A DNA stretch of 64,000 nucleotides. Origin: Oligoflexales bacterium (GTDB taxonomy: Bacteria; Bdellovibrionota_B; Oligoflexia; Oligoflexales; RGVZ01). The translations under genes and the position numbers were made by a program. The DNA is taken from the NCBI GenBank assembly GCA_947468665.1, contig CANILH010000004.1, positions 1-64,000 of the forward strand, given 5' to 3'. Under the pieces are notes generated by a model, which worked only from the letters and a program-made list of their open reading frames with translations, was not told the DNA's origin and did no database searches. Positions 28,159-38,675 of this stretch are shown here, one piece after another (position 1 is the first letter of the stretch; the number at the start of each line of letters is the position of its first letter).

Positions 28159-29976
28159 ATGACACAATCTACAGCAATGTGGCATCGGACTCACACTCTA
28201 GGAGAGTTAAAAAAGTCTCACGCCGGGCAGGATGTGATTCTTACAGGATGGGTCAATCGCCATCGGGATCATGGCAAGTTTATTTTTCTCGATCTCCGTG
28301 ACCGTTACGGAATCACCCAGGCTGTAGTAGATCCAGATCATGCGCCCGCCGCATATGAGATCGCGAAAAACCTCCGCGCCGAGTTCGTTATAGCCGTAAA
28401 GGGCAAAGTCAACGCCCGTCCTGATGGCATGGTCAACAAAAACATGACAACAGGCGAGATCGACATCCAGGTAACAGATATAAAGATTCTCAATAAATGC
28501 GACGTGCTGCCGTTCACAATTCAAGACGAGTCTGAGGCTTCAGAGGCGCTCAGACTGAAATATAGGTATCTTGACCTGAGACGCTCCACGCTCAAAAATA
28601 ATTTAATCAATCGCAGTAAATTCGTGCGCCAAATGCGTAACGCTCTCGACGACCGCGGATTTTTGGATATTGAGACACCGTTTTTATATAAATCCACTCC
28701 AGAAGGTGCCCGTGAGTTCCTGGTTCCATCACGCATACACGCGGGGCATTTTTACGCTCTGCCACAGAGCCCTCAGCTTTTCAAACAAGTGCTTATGATC
28801 AGCGGCTTTGACCGTTATTACCAGATCGTGAAATGCTTTCGTGATGAGGATCTCAGAGCCGACCGTCAACCAGAGTTTACCCAGGTCGATATTGAGATGA
28901 GTTTTGTCGACGAGGCGGTTGTAACCGATACACTCGAGGACGTAACTCGTACGGCCGTCACCAATTATTTTGATGGCAACGTGAATCTGCCAAAACCATT
29001 TCCTCGTTATACATTCGCGCAAGTAATGGAAGACTACGGTGTCGATAAACCTGACATGCGCTTTGACCTCAAGCTTAAAAACCTTACAGACCTGGTTCGA
29101 GAGTCTGAGTTTAAGGTGTTCAAGGAGGCGTGCGCCTCGGGAGGCATCGTTAACTGTATCGTCGTTCCGGGTGCCGCCGAGAAATTCAGCCGTAAAGACC
29201 TCGATGAACTCGGCGAGCTGGCAAAAAATCACGGCGGACGTGGACTCGCGTGGATCAAAAAAGTTCCCGGAACCGGCGTGGCCAGCTGGAACGGCCCCAT
29301 CAGTAAGTTTTTCAAAGACGGCGACTGTGCCGCCATCGAGGAACAGGCCGGGATTAAAAATGGCGATTTGGTCTTATTTGGCGCCGGCACCTATGACTCC
29401 ACAAAGGCAATGCTTGGAGCCGTCAGAAATTCACTCGGAGCGAAACTTAAATTATATAACCCAAAGGACCTTTGTTTTCTTTGGGTCACGGAGTTCCCCT
29501 TACTTGAGCGCGATGTGGAAAACAATCGCTGGCTTGCCCGCCATCATCCATTTACATCACCCCGCCCGGAAGATGTACACCTCATGAAAACTGATCCTGG
29601 CAAGGTTCGCGCGTCCGCGTACGACTTGGTTCTAAATGGTTATGAGATCGCCGGAGGCTCCGTACGGATTCACGATCCCGATCTTCAAAAACAACTGTTC
29701 GACACTATTGGGCTTTCTGACGAGGAGGCTCACAGCAAATTCGGGTTTCTCCTTGACGCTCTGCGATATGGAGCCCCACCGCACGGTGGAATGGCCTTCG
29801 GTGTTGACCGCATGGTTATGTGCCTCACCGGATCTGACGCCATTCGTGATGTTATAGCGTTCCCTAAAACACAAAAATGCACTTGTCTTATGACCGGCGC
29901 TCCAAGCCTGGTGAGCGCGCCTCAGCTTAAAGATCTGCACGTCAAAGTCGACGCGCCATTGACCGGAGAAAAGTAA
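28159..29976 (+). CDS. aspS: Aspartate--tRNA ligase
   Basis: LTGWVNRHRDHGKFIFLDLRDRYG, LRYRYLDLRR-like LKYRYLDLRR, FRDEDLRADRQPEFTQVDIEMSF, GGMAFGVDRMVM. Confidence 0.97.
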   Translation: MTQSTAMWHRTHTLGELKKSHAGQDVILTGWVNRHRDHGKFIFLDLRDRYGITQAVVDPDHAPAAYEIAKNLRAEFVIAVKGKVNARPDGMVNKNMTTGEIDIQVTDIKILNKCDVLPFTIQDESEASEALRLKYRYLDLRRSTLKNNLINRSKFVRQMRNALDDRGFLDIETPFLYKSTPEGAREFLVPSRIHAGHFYALPQSPQLFKQVLMISGFDRYYQIVKCFRDEDLRADRQPEFTQVDIEMSFVDEAVVTDTLEDVTRTAVTNYFDGNVNLPKPFPRYTFAQVMEDYGVDKPDMRFDLKLKNLTDLVRESEFKVFKEACASGGIVNCIVVPGAAEKFSRKDLDELGELAKNHGGRGLAWIKKVPGTGVASWNGPISKFFKDGDCAAIEEQAGIKNGDLVLFGAGTYDSTKAMLGAVRNSLGAKLKLYNPKDLCFLWVTEFPLLERDVENNRWLARHHPFTSPRPEDVHLMKTDPGKVRASAYDLVLNGYEIAGGSVRIHDPDLQKQLFDTIGLSDEEAHSKFGFLLDALRYGAPPHGGMAFGVDRMVMCLTGSDAIRDVIAFPKTQKCTCLMTGAPSLVSAPQLKDLHVKVDAPLTGEK

Positions 29977-29978
29977 TC

Positions 29979-30959
29979 ATGACCTTGCTCAGCACATCTG
30001 TAAGTATTTCCGCGTTTCCCATGGGACCTGCCGTCAGGGATTGGCTCAAAATTCCGGAATCCACCTACTCGGGCTTTGAAAATCCGTCTCCCACGGGTGA
30101 GCATGTCGCGTTATTTACGGATGCCATACTCGATAGTTTTGAGAACAAGTCCCCACGGGACGAGTCTCAACTTGTTACGCTCCTCGAAGAACTTGTGGGC
30201 ATGAATATGCCGCTGCTCGCTATCAAACTCGTAGACGCGTATCCCCAGCTTTTTCCTCAAGACGACTTTCGGGCTCAACTTCATCTTGGCAACGCCTCAA
30301 TGCTGGTAAGTGACCTTGCGCGCGCCGAGGACGCGTTCATCAAAGCGCAATCCATCGTTCCAGCCGAGCCGGCGCCCTATATTAACCTCACTCAGATTTA
30401 CTGCCATGACGCGCTCCTTGATAAAGCACGAAGCTGGTGCCTCGCTGGTTTAGACAACGATCAGGACAATACCCGTCTGTGGGAGTTGTTGGCCTGGATT
30501 GGGCAGTCAGGAAAATCCGGTAATGATGAGGATCGAGTCTCCGTGGCTCGTGAGTTGGCTTTCATCGCCAAGCAGAAAAACTCCTGGGCGGGCATGTCAC
30601 TTGCCTGCGATATTCAAAACCCAGAAGATGTTCTGACAAAACTCGCCACACTGGAAATATTCTGGAACGAGGGTTGTCGGACCGCCGACTATCTCATCGA
30701 ATATACAGCCGTCCTCGGGATGGCTGGGCAATACGACCGCATCCCTTCCATCATCTGGACAGCGGAACGGGAGTTAACAAATGGCCTGCCGTGGCAGCTT
30801 ATACTCCACCTGGCACAGGCACACCTCGGTCTCGGCAGAGATCAGGATGCCTTGGAAAGTCTTGATAAGTTAAATAATTTCAGTGAATTACCTGATCAGG
30901 CCCGGGGCGCGGCGGAAGCGATTCGCTCTGAGGCTAAGGGCGAATCTTTAAAAAATTGA
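29979..30959 (+). CDS. TPR-like protein of unknown function
   Basis: Helical-repeat composition (ARAEDAFIKAQSIVPAEPAPYINLTQIYCHDALLDKA); directly after aspS. Confidence 0.65.
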   Translation: MTLLSTSVSISAFPMGPAVRDWLKIPESTYSGFENPSPTGEHVALFTDAILDSFENKSPRDESQLVTLLEELVGMNMPLLAIKLVDAYPQLFPQDDFRAQLHLGNASMLVSDLARAEDAFIKAQSIVPAEPAPYINLTQIYCHDALLDKARSWCLAGLDNDQDNTRLWELLAWIGQSGKSGNDEDRVSVARELAFIAKQKNSWAGMSLACDIQNPEDVLTKLATLEIFWNEGCRTADYLIEYTAVLGMAGQYDRIPSIIWTAERELTNGLPWQLILHLAQAHLGLGRDQDALESLDKLNNFSELPDQARGAAEAIRSEAKGESLKN

Positions 30960-31001
30960 CGAATTTATTCTATGATTCTATAGATTTAATAGTTAAATCG
31001 G

Positions 31002-31030
31002 TTGACAAATGATACCAGCCTGTTTATACA
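31002..31030 (+). promoter_or_regulatory. Sigma70 promoter TTGACA-N17-TATACA
   Basis: Near-consensus hexamers with 17-bp spacer, 65 bp upstream of the response regulator start. Confidence 0.75.
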
Positions 31031-31094
31031 AACGAGTGCTTAGTATAAATTTTAATAACTTGACCTTGAAATCTCGTCCCAGGGGGGAGCTTCT

Positions 31095-32597
31095 ATGAAA
31101 GCACTGATCGTCGATGACGATAGCACACTCCGTCTTGTCATACGTTCTGTTTTGGAAAAACGGGGATTTGTAGTGCTTGAGGCCGAAGACGGCGTGATGG
31201 GCGTTGAGATGGCGACACGGCATCCAGATATTGGAGTCGCCATCCTGGACGTCAATATGCCCCGCATGAACGGTCTTGAGGCCCTTGCTAAAATTAAAGC
31301 CATCAATCCGTCTATTTTTTGTATTGTGGCCACCGCTTACTCGAATACGAACGACGCGATCACCGCGATCCGTCACGGTGCCTACGACTACCTTCAAAAG
31401 CCGGTTGATACAGAGCGGCTTTCCAAACTACTTGATAGGGCCACGGCCGCTAACAATATGGTACTGGAAGCAAGCTTCACAGCGCCAAAATTAAATTTTG
31501 ACGAGGGGCGCGTCATAGTTGGTGGCAGCTCCCAACTGAAACATGTTTTTGACGTAATATATAAACTCGCCAAAGTTGACACGTCGGTTTTAATACGTGG
31601 CGAAAGCGGCACCGGCAAAGAGCTGGTGGCGCGCGCACTCCACTTTAACAGTCATCGCAAAAACGGACCCTTTGTCGCGTTAAACTGCGCGGCGATTCCT
31701 GAGTCACTCATTGAAAGTGAGCTATTCGGGCACGAGAAAGGCTCATTTACGGGAGCGGATAAGCGCAAGCCCGGAAAATTCGCCTTGGCGGAGGGCGGTA
31801 CCATTTTCCTCGATGAGATTGGCGACATAAGCGCTGCGACACAGGTTAAACTTCTTCGCGTTCTTCAGGAAAAAACCTACTCCATGGTCGGCGGAGGCCA
31901 GGATATTGCCGCGGACGTGCGCATTGTGGCGGCGACGCACAAGCCACTTGAGAAGATGATCGAAAGGCAGGAGTTCCGGGCTGACCTCTTTTTCCGGTTA
32001 AACGTCCTACCGATCTTCCTGCCACCCCTTAGGGAGCGGAAAGAGGACATCCATGACCTTTGCCAATATCTCCTACAAAAATTCAACAAACTGCACCGAC
32101 GAAAAATTCAAGCCATCAGCGACGATGCCATGCGCCAGTTGATGAATCATCCATGGCCTGGAAATATCCGGGAGCTTGAGAACGCGATGGAGCGAGCCTT
32201 TATTATGGAGTCAACCCAGACGCTTCAGATGTCATCTTTCGAGTTACAGGCGTCCTCCTCTGGGACAATAATGGACAGTTCCCAGCCTTCCATCAGAAGC
32301 ACACCCCCATTCCGGGTTGGCTCCTCATCAGCTGATGAGGTGGCCGCGTCACTTGAGAGGAAACGTCCACTAACTTCAAAATCTTCCGGGGATGCCTTTA
32401 TGTTCATCCGCGACGGCGACGAGTTGAACTTCCCGGCATTGAGAGACCGCTTTGAGAGAGAGTTTATTACGAAAGCACTTTCGACTTATAAGGGACGGAT
32501 CAACCAGACCGCCGAGGCCACTCAAATGACGAAAGTTACGCTTTTGCGCAAACTTGAGAAATACGGCATCGACGCTAAGGACTTCTTTAAGGTCTGA
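31095..32597 (+). CDS. Sigma-54-dependent response regulator (NtrC family)
   Basis: REC domain (IVDDDSTLRLVIRSV...AILDVNMPRMNG), AAA+ (GESGTGKELVARALH, GSFTGADKRKPGKFALAEGGTIFLDE), C-terminal Fis-type HTH. Confidence 0.95.
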   Translation: MKALIVDDDSTLRLVIRSVLEKRGFVVLEAEDGVMGVEMATRHPDIGVAILDVNMPRMNGLEALAKIKAINPSIFCIVATAYSNTNDAITAIRHGAYDYLQKPVDTERLSKLLDRATAANNMVLEASFTAPKLNFDEGRVIVGGSSQLKHVFDVIYKLAKVDTSVLIRGESGTGKELVARALHFNSHRKNGPFVALNCAAIPESLIESELFGHEKGSFTGADKRKPGKFALAEGGTIFLDEIGDISAATQVKLLRVLQEKTYSMVGGGQDIAADVRIVAATHKPLEKMIERQEFRADLFFRLNVLPIFLPPLRERKEDIHDLCQYLLQKFNKLHRRKIQAISDDAMRQLMNHPWPGNIRELENAMERAFIMESTQTLQMSSFELQASSSGTIMDSSQPSIRSTPPFRVGSSSADEVAASLERKRPLTSKSSGDAFMFIRDGDELNFPALRDRFEREFITKALSTYKGRINQTAEATQMTKVTLLRKLEKYGIDAKDFFKV

Positions 32598-32690
32598 TCA
32601 TTGTTGGTTTTTTTAGAAAACCGCGCCAGTCGTGCTATAATGTCTGGAGATTATCTCCATTCGAAATAGTACAGGACTTCACGAAAGCCG

Positions 32691-35183
32691 ATGAGTAACT
32701 CCACCTCTCGAATCACTGAGGAAGGCACGCTGCGTGACAAGCTCGCGCTGGCAAGGCTAAGTCGCTGGAGGCAGCTCGAGCCGGAAACACTCGTCGCTAT
32801 ACGCGAGGAGCTTGCTATTACCCTTGGCCTTGCTCAGCCACTCATCAATGCAGGCTCCCGTGACATTTGTCAGGCGACGATAGGAAATCCCGAGGTTCAT
32901 TCAAATTTTGAAGATCCCTTACAGACTAAATTAACGACCAAGACAAGGCAGCTGATCAGCGCTGGCGCCTCTTGGTACGTCATATCTGAGTATCTATGGA
33001 CTGAATTCACCCAGGCACCTTCCCCACACAGAGCTGCACGCTTCCTTGAAACCGCTTTTGTTCATGCAAGTCCGGGCGAAACCCTTGAGTTGTTCGGGAC
33101 AATTATGTCTTCCGGTCATAAGGACTTCTATTGGCTACTCCATCCGAAGCTCAGAGATTTTCTAATCGAACACTCCCCAGAAGAGAGACTGGCGCAGCTA
33201 TATTGGGTCATTGCGAAAGAACGCGATGACTTCAAATTAACTGGAATCGAATGCGCCTATTTATTCCTCCGCGTAGCCATGACTTCCGACAAAACTGCCG
33301 CCTGGATGTATTTCAGGCGCCACCAAACTCGCATTTTTGACGCGTTCGGGAACGTAAAACACTTCGGAATGACTAAAAACCAACTCATTGTACGCGCAGG
33401 TGAGCTTGCGCTGGGCATAGGCTACACCGAAGACGCCAGAGATCTTTTCGAGACGCTACCCAAAGGATCCCCTGAACGCGAAACGGCACTCCAACTTCTT
33501 TTGCGTTTTGAAAGCGGCACCGTTGACCGCGATAGAAACAGTTATTTCATCCGCGTCGAGAAATCTACATCCTGGCAGGAGCGATTGATACTTATCTCTA
33601 GTTTTTGCGACACCTGTAGAGCCTCTGGCGGCGTCAAAGACCCTAATCGCTCCGCCCTCGACCTGTTGCTGAAAAATCTGCTTCAGTGGGTTCCCCAAAA
33701 TCCAGAGGCATGGCGCGGCGTGGGAGACCTCATTATTCGTCACCGAGATCTGCGCGGGGTTTTGCCAAGTCTATTCAAGCCCCTCATCGAAAAGGCTGTG
33801 ACGTTTCACGGGCCTGATTTTGACGGGGCTCTTTGGGGCGCTGCTCTCAATCTGGATCCTGAGAGCCCAATGGAGAGATTTTTGCTCGGTTCCGCGTTAC
33901 TTCATCACTATGTCACTAATCCCCGGATTGGCGAGAAAATCCTGTGGCAGTCAAATCAAATATTTCATGACCTGGGGTCATCATCTGGCGATGTCCCCTG
34001 GGCCTGGCGGGATCTGCTGAAAATGGCGAAACAATGGATTAGCCAAAGCACCATGCTTCCGGACAGAGATCGCAGGCGGGTCGTCGCCACCCTGCGACTC
34101 GCAATGGAAGGATCTATGGCCACACCTGACGCGGTAGATCAGTACATGAGCCAGTCAGAATATGTGCCGCGCGGCCTGTTAAAAGCGATTGCCGGTAACG
34201 CGATCGCGGGAGGGAACATCAGGTTCGCGACTGATCTATTGATCAGGGCCGGAAGCTACCAGGCATTTACCAACAAAGATCTCCTTCAACTATGGACACT
34301 GGCCTCAAAGAACGCCAATCCGGATCTTTCCTGGCGTCTGGCCTCTGTCTTAGCCGCCAGAGATGTTTTACCAGCTACAATTAAGCACGCATGGGAAATC
34401 AGCGGCGAGCGAAGATCTGCCTACACCCCGGTAAACCTGACTATCCAGGACATAGACCGCGCTTTGTCTGACCTACCATTGGCAACCCGCCGTCTGACTC
34501 AGGCACTTTGCACACTTGGAACAAAAATAAATGAGCTTTCACATCTCAATGCCGCCGCAAACCTCATGGCACCAGCTCTTTCGGGAACATCGACAGTAGA
34601 GCAATCGATCGTCGCCGCGCTAAAAAATACATCCAGCGTACCTAAACCAACCAAAATGGTCGCTGAACCTTCTGGTTTGCGTTTAACACCGCCAGCCGCC
34701 GTGGTGCTTGCACAGGCCATAATAAATGGCCCGTGGCTTTTTTCCGTAAGGCTCCTCGCCGAACGTCTTTCAATGTCCTCATGGGCATGGAACGTCATCA
34801 CGCTGCAAAATCACGTGAAATCCATCCTCCCACTCGTCGGAAAGGATCCCTCCGCGAAAACAAGTGTAAAAATGGCAGGCTGGATCACATCCCTGACTTC
34901 CGGAGAGCGCTCCGCCTGGAACCTCATCGTGAGTGGCGTCAGCACCGAATCGTCGGACATCCTGTCCAATGATCTGGTTAAAGTTGTATGCCGACTGGCC
35001 ACAATCTTGTATCCAAGCCACTTTAACGCGCTAAAGACGCTGCAACAACTGCGCGCGCCGCTCGATGTGATCAGGGATCTTGAATGGTTTATCGTAAGCG
35101 AAGCGCTAAGCGAAATCAGGTCCAGACACAGCATATGCGCGCGGGTTAGCGTACCAGACAGCTTGAAGAAAGACTTCATTTAG
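32691..35183 (+). CDS. Large helical-repeat-like protein of unknown function
   Basis: 830 aa uninterrupted ORF with TATAAT-like box upstream at about 32636. Confidence 0.65.
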   Translation: MSNSTSRITEEGTLRDKLALARLSRWRQLEPETLVAIREELAITLGLAQPLINAGSRDICQATIGNPEVHSNFEDPLQTKLTTKTRQLISAGASWYVISEYLWTEFTQAPSPHRAARFLETAFVHASPGETLELFGTIMSSGHKDFYWLLHPKLRDFLIEHSPEERLAQLYWVIAKERDDFKLTGIECAYLFLRVAMTSDKTAAWMYFRRHQTRIFDAFGNVKHFGMTKNQLIVRAGELALGIGYTEDARDLFETLPKGSPERETALQLLLRFESGTVDRDRNSYFIRVEKSTSWQERLILISSFCDTCRASGGVKDPNRSALDLLLKNLLQWVPQNPEAWRGVGDLIIRHRDLRGVLPSLFKPLIEKAVTFHGPDFDGALWGAALNLDPESPMERFLLGSALLHHYVTNPRIGEKILWQSNQIFHDLGSSSGDVPWAWRDLLKMAKQWISQSTMLPDRDRRRVVATLRLAMEGSMATPDAVDQYMSQSEYVPRGLLKAIAGNAIAGGNIRFATDLLIRAGSYQAFTNKDLLQLWTLASKNANPDLSWRLASVLAARDVLPATIKHAWEISGERRSAYTPVNLTIQDIDRALSDLPLATRRLTQALCTLGTKINELSHLNAAANLMAPALSGTSTVEQSIVAALKNTSSVPKPTKMVAEPSGLRLTPPAAVVLAQAIINGPWLFSVRLLAERLSMSSWAWNVITLQNHVKSILPLVGKDPSAKTSVKMAGWITSLTSGERSAWNLIVSGVSTESSDILSNDLVKVVCRLATILYPSHFNALKTLQQLRAPLDVIRDLEWFIVSEALSEIRSRHSICARVSVPDSLKKDFI

Positions 35184-35184
35184 A

Positions 35185-36117
35185 TCAAGGTAATTTCTGC
35201 TGGTATGCCAAGCTCTTTAGCCTTCCCTCTTTCTCTTCCCGGATAAAAATTCTTGCTGGAAAATCCAAAGTCCCGCTTGACGAGAGTCCAAGCACAGCAA
35301 CGGTCAGCATAGATCTAAAAACCGCCTGCCGTCGTCCTGAGGTAAACGGATCAAAACCAAGAGCGGATCTGGAGAACATGCTCGGGCCCTGAGCGTCATC
35401 ATGAGTAGCTTTGGGAACCGAGACTTCCAGCATCTCTCCCGCCAGCGTTGCCGAGAATTTTGCCCGCCCCCTCGCCGAAAAAACTTTACGATCAGCACCA
35501 AGCAGAACAACCGGTAAATCTATAGCTTTCATAGCCGCAACCACACTGCTGTGTACAACGGCAGGGTCAAGTAAAACAGCTCCCATGACAGGAGCCCCGC
35601 CTGCCATCGCGAGAACAGCGGCGCTTCCACCAAACGAGTGTCCGACGATAATAATTCGCCCACCATCAGCGCCTTCGCCGAGAATCGCGGGCATACGATG
35701 CAAAAGATCCGTAAACTGTCGGAGGCGAACGCCGTTCTCAAGCCACTGATCACGATTGGGTACCTCAAACGCAACGACGTGAAACCCCCAACTGGCGAGG
35801 TCCCTGGCTTGGGATCGATGGGCTTTTTTGCTCGAGTAATTCCCGTGGCTGATGACGACGATTGGCAGTTTATCCTCGGTTCTAGCCGAGAAATGGTCGA
35901 CCGCGACAGTTTGGTCCAGATTAAGAGTCACTTCCCGGTCGAGACGCTCACTTACCTCAAAGGGCCCCCTTGCCTCAAAACGGGAAAGCTCAGGTTCCAT
36001 GAGCAGGATATTCGCCTGAATAGGTTCAGCGTTCAAAATCACACTTTGATGCTCTCCGGTAAAGGTGCACCCCGAAAGCCATGTGCTTATAAATAAAATG
36101 TTAACTAAATGTCCCAT
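35185..36117 (-). CDS. Alpha/beta hydrolase, predicted lipoprotein
   Basis: LFISTWLSGC lipobox; VVISHGNYSSKKAHRSQARDLASWGFHVVAFE, GHSFGGSAAV, LLDPAV. Confidence 0.85.
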   Translation of the reverse strand: MGHLVNILFISTWLSGCTFTGEHQSVILNAEPIQANILLMEPELSRFEARGPFEVSERLDREVTLNLDQTVAVDHFSARTEDKLPIVVISHGNYSSKKAHRSQARDLASWGFHVVAFEVPNRDQWLENGVRLRQFTDLLHRMPAILGEGADGGRIIIVGHSFGGSAAVLAMAGGAPVMGAVLLDPAVVHSSVVAAMKAIDLPVVLLGADRKVFSARGRAKFSATLAGEMLEVSVPKATHDDAQGPSMFSRSALGFDPFTSGRRQAVFRSMLTVAVLGLSSSGTLDFPARIFIREEKEGRLKSLAYQQKLP

Positions 36118-36210
36118 AACGCAACCCTGCCCGAAATTTATTTGCTATAATTATCGGAAGGTCTGCTCTAAAATTAATAGGCAGATTTTTCCCGGAAGGT
36201 CACTAGAAAG

Positions 36211-36783
36211 ATGCGCACAACCCTTAGCCTAAAAATCTTACGTTTTGCCGTCCTGGCGAGCCTGCTAGACCTGATCTCATGCAAGAGCTTCTATAGCCTG
36301 AAAAATTACTCAAAATCGTCGACCAAAGGGATTATTTCGGCGCAGGAATGGTCTTTCGTGTACGCCTACACCGATCCTGAGGCGAAGCTACCGGACGGCA
36401 TGGAAACCATGATCGTTCTTTTAACAGCCAAACCAAAGCACTCTTGTCCTACCGAGGATGATAAAGTAGCCGATGGGCGCGAGGTGGCTATCGCGGTAGA
36501 CGGTAAACCCGGAGAAATGAAGATCGGGGGTAGATCCGGGCGATTTGAGACGGAACAAGATTTATTCACCTACAATAAACCTGAGCGCCATGCGTCAGTA
36601 GCGTTTCACGACCCATCACTCCCGGCAAACCAGCGCTATATTTTCGCCACCACTGGAAAAGTAAAGATTACAAAACAAACTCCGGACGTGATCGAGGGGG
36701 CTGTTGTCGCAAAACTAAGCCAGGATCAGTTCGTAAATGGACAATTTAAAGCTAAAGTCTGCAAATACGGGCAACTCAATTGA
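36211..36783 (+). CDS. Predicted lipoprotein of unknown function
   Basis: 190 aa with signal peptide and LLDLISCKS lipobox-like motif. Confidence 0.65.
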   Translation: MRTTLSLKILRFAVLASLLDLISCKSFYSLKNYSKSSTKGIISAQEWSFVYAYTDPEAKLPDGMETMIVLLTAKPKHSCPTEDDKVADGREVAIAVDGKPGEMKIGGRSGRFETEQDLFTYNKPERHASVAFHDPSLPANQRYIFATTGKVKITKQTPDVIEGAVVAKLSQDQFVNGQFKAKVCKYGQLN

Positions 36784-36793
36784 CGAATGAATG

Positions 36794-37081
36794 TCAGTCG
36801 TAAATATTTTTCTCGTATTTCTGACTGGCGTCCTGCCAGGGTCCATAACTCCACTCCTCAACAGGTGGTAAAATGTTCGTCAATAAGCCGACAAAAATCA
36901 TGGGCAACGCGATCATAAACCAGTATTCTCCCCGCTTCTGAGCGAGATTCGCCCAAATCCAGGAACTGAACAAAAACGTCAAAAGACAAAAGACAATTAG
37001 AGTAAATGCCCTCTGCTTTGGATAGATATTCAGCTTTACATATTTGGCTTCATTTGAGAGCGCCGTTTTTTCATTCGCCAT
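36794..37081 (-). CDS. Small membrane protein of unknown function
   Basis: 95 aa, two hydrophobic segments (FTLIVFCLLTFLFSSWIWANL, WFMIALPMIFVGLLTNIL). Confidence 0.6.
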   Translation of the reverse strand: MANEKTALSNEAKYVKLNIYPKQRAFTLIVFCLLTFLFSSWIWANLAQKRGEYWFMIALPMIFVGLLTNILPPVEEWSYGPWQDASQKYEKNIYD

Positions 37082-37084
37082 ATC

Positions 37085-37459
37085 TTACTTCTCCTTCTTG
37101 TTAGAGCTTTGACTTAACGCGGTTACCTTTGACATTACCTGATCCAGACCGGTCGCCCGTTTGAAAAACAACCATCGAACGCTGGGTACCAACAAAAGAA
37201 TCGAGAAAATGACAATTTGTCCGACAGCTCCATAGGTAGTCTTCATTTTGAAGGGCAGCTCCAAAATCAACATGACACCCAGCGCCATCAAAACACCCAT
37301 ATAAGTCACCTGGGCTATCTCATCCCGACGGTCAACACCACGAAGACTCGCGCAAAGGGCCATGATCCATAGCCCCCAAAAAACCGCGCCCCCAAGATCC
37401 TGGAGGCGGAAATCTGTGAGGATACCTTTGAGGTCAATCAGTAAAATTTCAAATCTCAT
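37085..37459 (-). CDS. Membrane protein of unknown function
   Basis: 124 aa with several hydrophobic segments; immediately upstream of the small membrane ORF. Confidence 0.6.
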   Translation of the reverse strand: MRFEILLIDLKGILTDFRLQDLGGAVFWGLWIMALCASLRGVDRRDEIAQVTYMGVLMALGVMLILELPFKMKTTYGAVGQIVIFSILLLVPSVRWLFFKRATGLDQVMSKVTALSQSSNKKEK

Positions 37460-37540
37460 GGCGGCAATCCTCTGTTATTACAAATCAGATCGGCAACTTC
37501 CCAGATTACTTAACAGGCAAAACTTGCCGGCAGGACAAGG

Positions 37541-38656
37541 GTGCGTTACGATGACAGTCGATCAAAAAATATCAGCGAGGACTCACAGGCGATGGGAATT
37601 AAATTACATTGTTTAGCTCTGTCGATTTCAGCAATTTCGGCTACTTTAACAAGTCAATCTGCGTACTCAGCAACCAAGGGCGCCAGCCCAACCCTCAACA
37701 GACAGCTGACAAACGAGCCTTCCGGCGTAATTTCTTTTGACCGGCCAATTTTTGATTTTGGTCAGGTGAAGCGCGGACAAAAGCTTCCCGCAAAGTTCAC
37801 TTTTAAAAACACTGGCAAAGGCACCCTGACAATCCAGGGTGTCCAGGCGTCATGTGACTGCACAACCGCAGATGCTGCCAAGGGTAAAACATTCGCTCCC
37901 GGTGATTCCGGCGCGATAGAGGTCTTATTTGATACGACAGACTATTCGGGCAAAGTCACGAAAGGGCTGACGGTCATCACAAATGAGAGATCCATGCCCG
38001 ACCGCACGCTGACAATTACCGCGACTGTCAACAGTGACGTGGAAGCCAATCCACCACTGGCTGACTTTGGTGAAGTCGTTCTGAACCAATCGCCACAGCA
38101 GAATATTCATCTCAAAAATAACATGAAGACAGAGCTCAAAATCGACAAAGTGCGCTTCAACGCGGAATTTCTCGATGTTGGCTATGCCAAAGAGGGTCGA
38201 GAATTCGTCATTTATATCAAATTGAAGCCAACTGCTCCGATCGGATTTTTTAAAGACACTGTCTGGATCAAAAACAACTCAACAGCTCTTCCTGAAATGC
38301 CAATACCAGTCCGCGCTACAATTCGAGGCCAAATCGCAGTCACACCCGCATATATCGAGTTTGGCTCTGTCCCGGCATCAGAGAAGGCGTCCCGCCAGAT
38401 TTCACTGACGGCACTGGAAGGTTTTGATATTACCAGTAACTCCATCGAGTTGAACGTTAACGGCTTGAAGAGTGCTGACGGCCAAAATATGATGCGCGTA
38501 AGCGTCACACCCGCAGACAAAAATGGCAAGAAAGTCAATCTTGAGCTTATGAACCCAGGAAGCAAATCTGGAAGCGTACACGGTAAAGTCACACTTCAGA
38601 CAACCAACCCCCAGCAGAAAAACCTGACCGTGGATTTTTACGCGTTCTTCCGGTAG
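37541..38656 (+). CDS. DUF1573-type protein with Ig-like repeats
   Basis: FDFGQVKRGQKLPAKFTFKNTGKGTLTIQGVQASCDCTTADAAKGKTFAPGDSGAIEVLFDTTDYSG. Confidence 0.85.
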   Translation: MRYDDSRSKNISEDSQAMGIKLHCLALSISAISATLTSQSAYSATKGASPTLNRQLTNEPSGVISFDRPIFDFGQVKRGQKLPAKFTFKNTGKGTLTIQGVQASCDCTTADAAKGKTFAPGDSGAIEVLFDTTDYSGKVTKGLTVITNERSMPDRTLTITATVNSDVEANPPLADFGEVVLNQSPQQNIHLKNNMKTELKIDKVRFNAEFLDVGYAKEGREFVIYIKLKPTAPIGFFKDTVWIKNNSTALPEMPIPVRATIRGQIAVTPAYIEFGSVPASEKASRQISLTALEGFDITSNSIELNVNGLKSADGQNMMRVSVTPADKNGKKVNLELMNPGSKSGSVHGKVTLQTTNPQQKNLTVDFYAFFR

Positions 38657-38675
38657 GCCCGTTTAATTGACCAGT

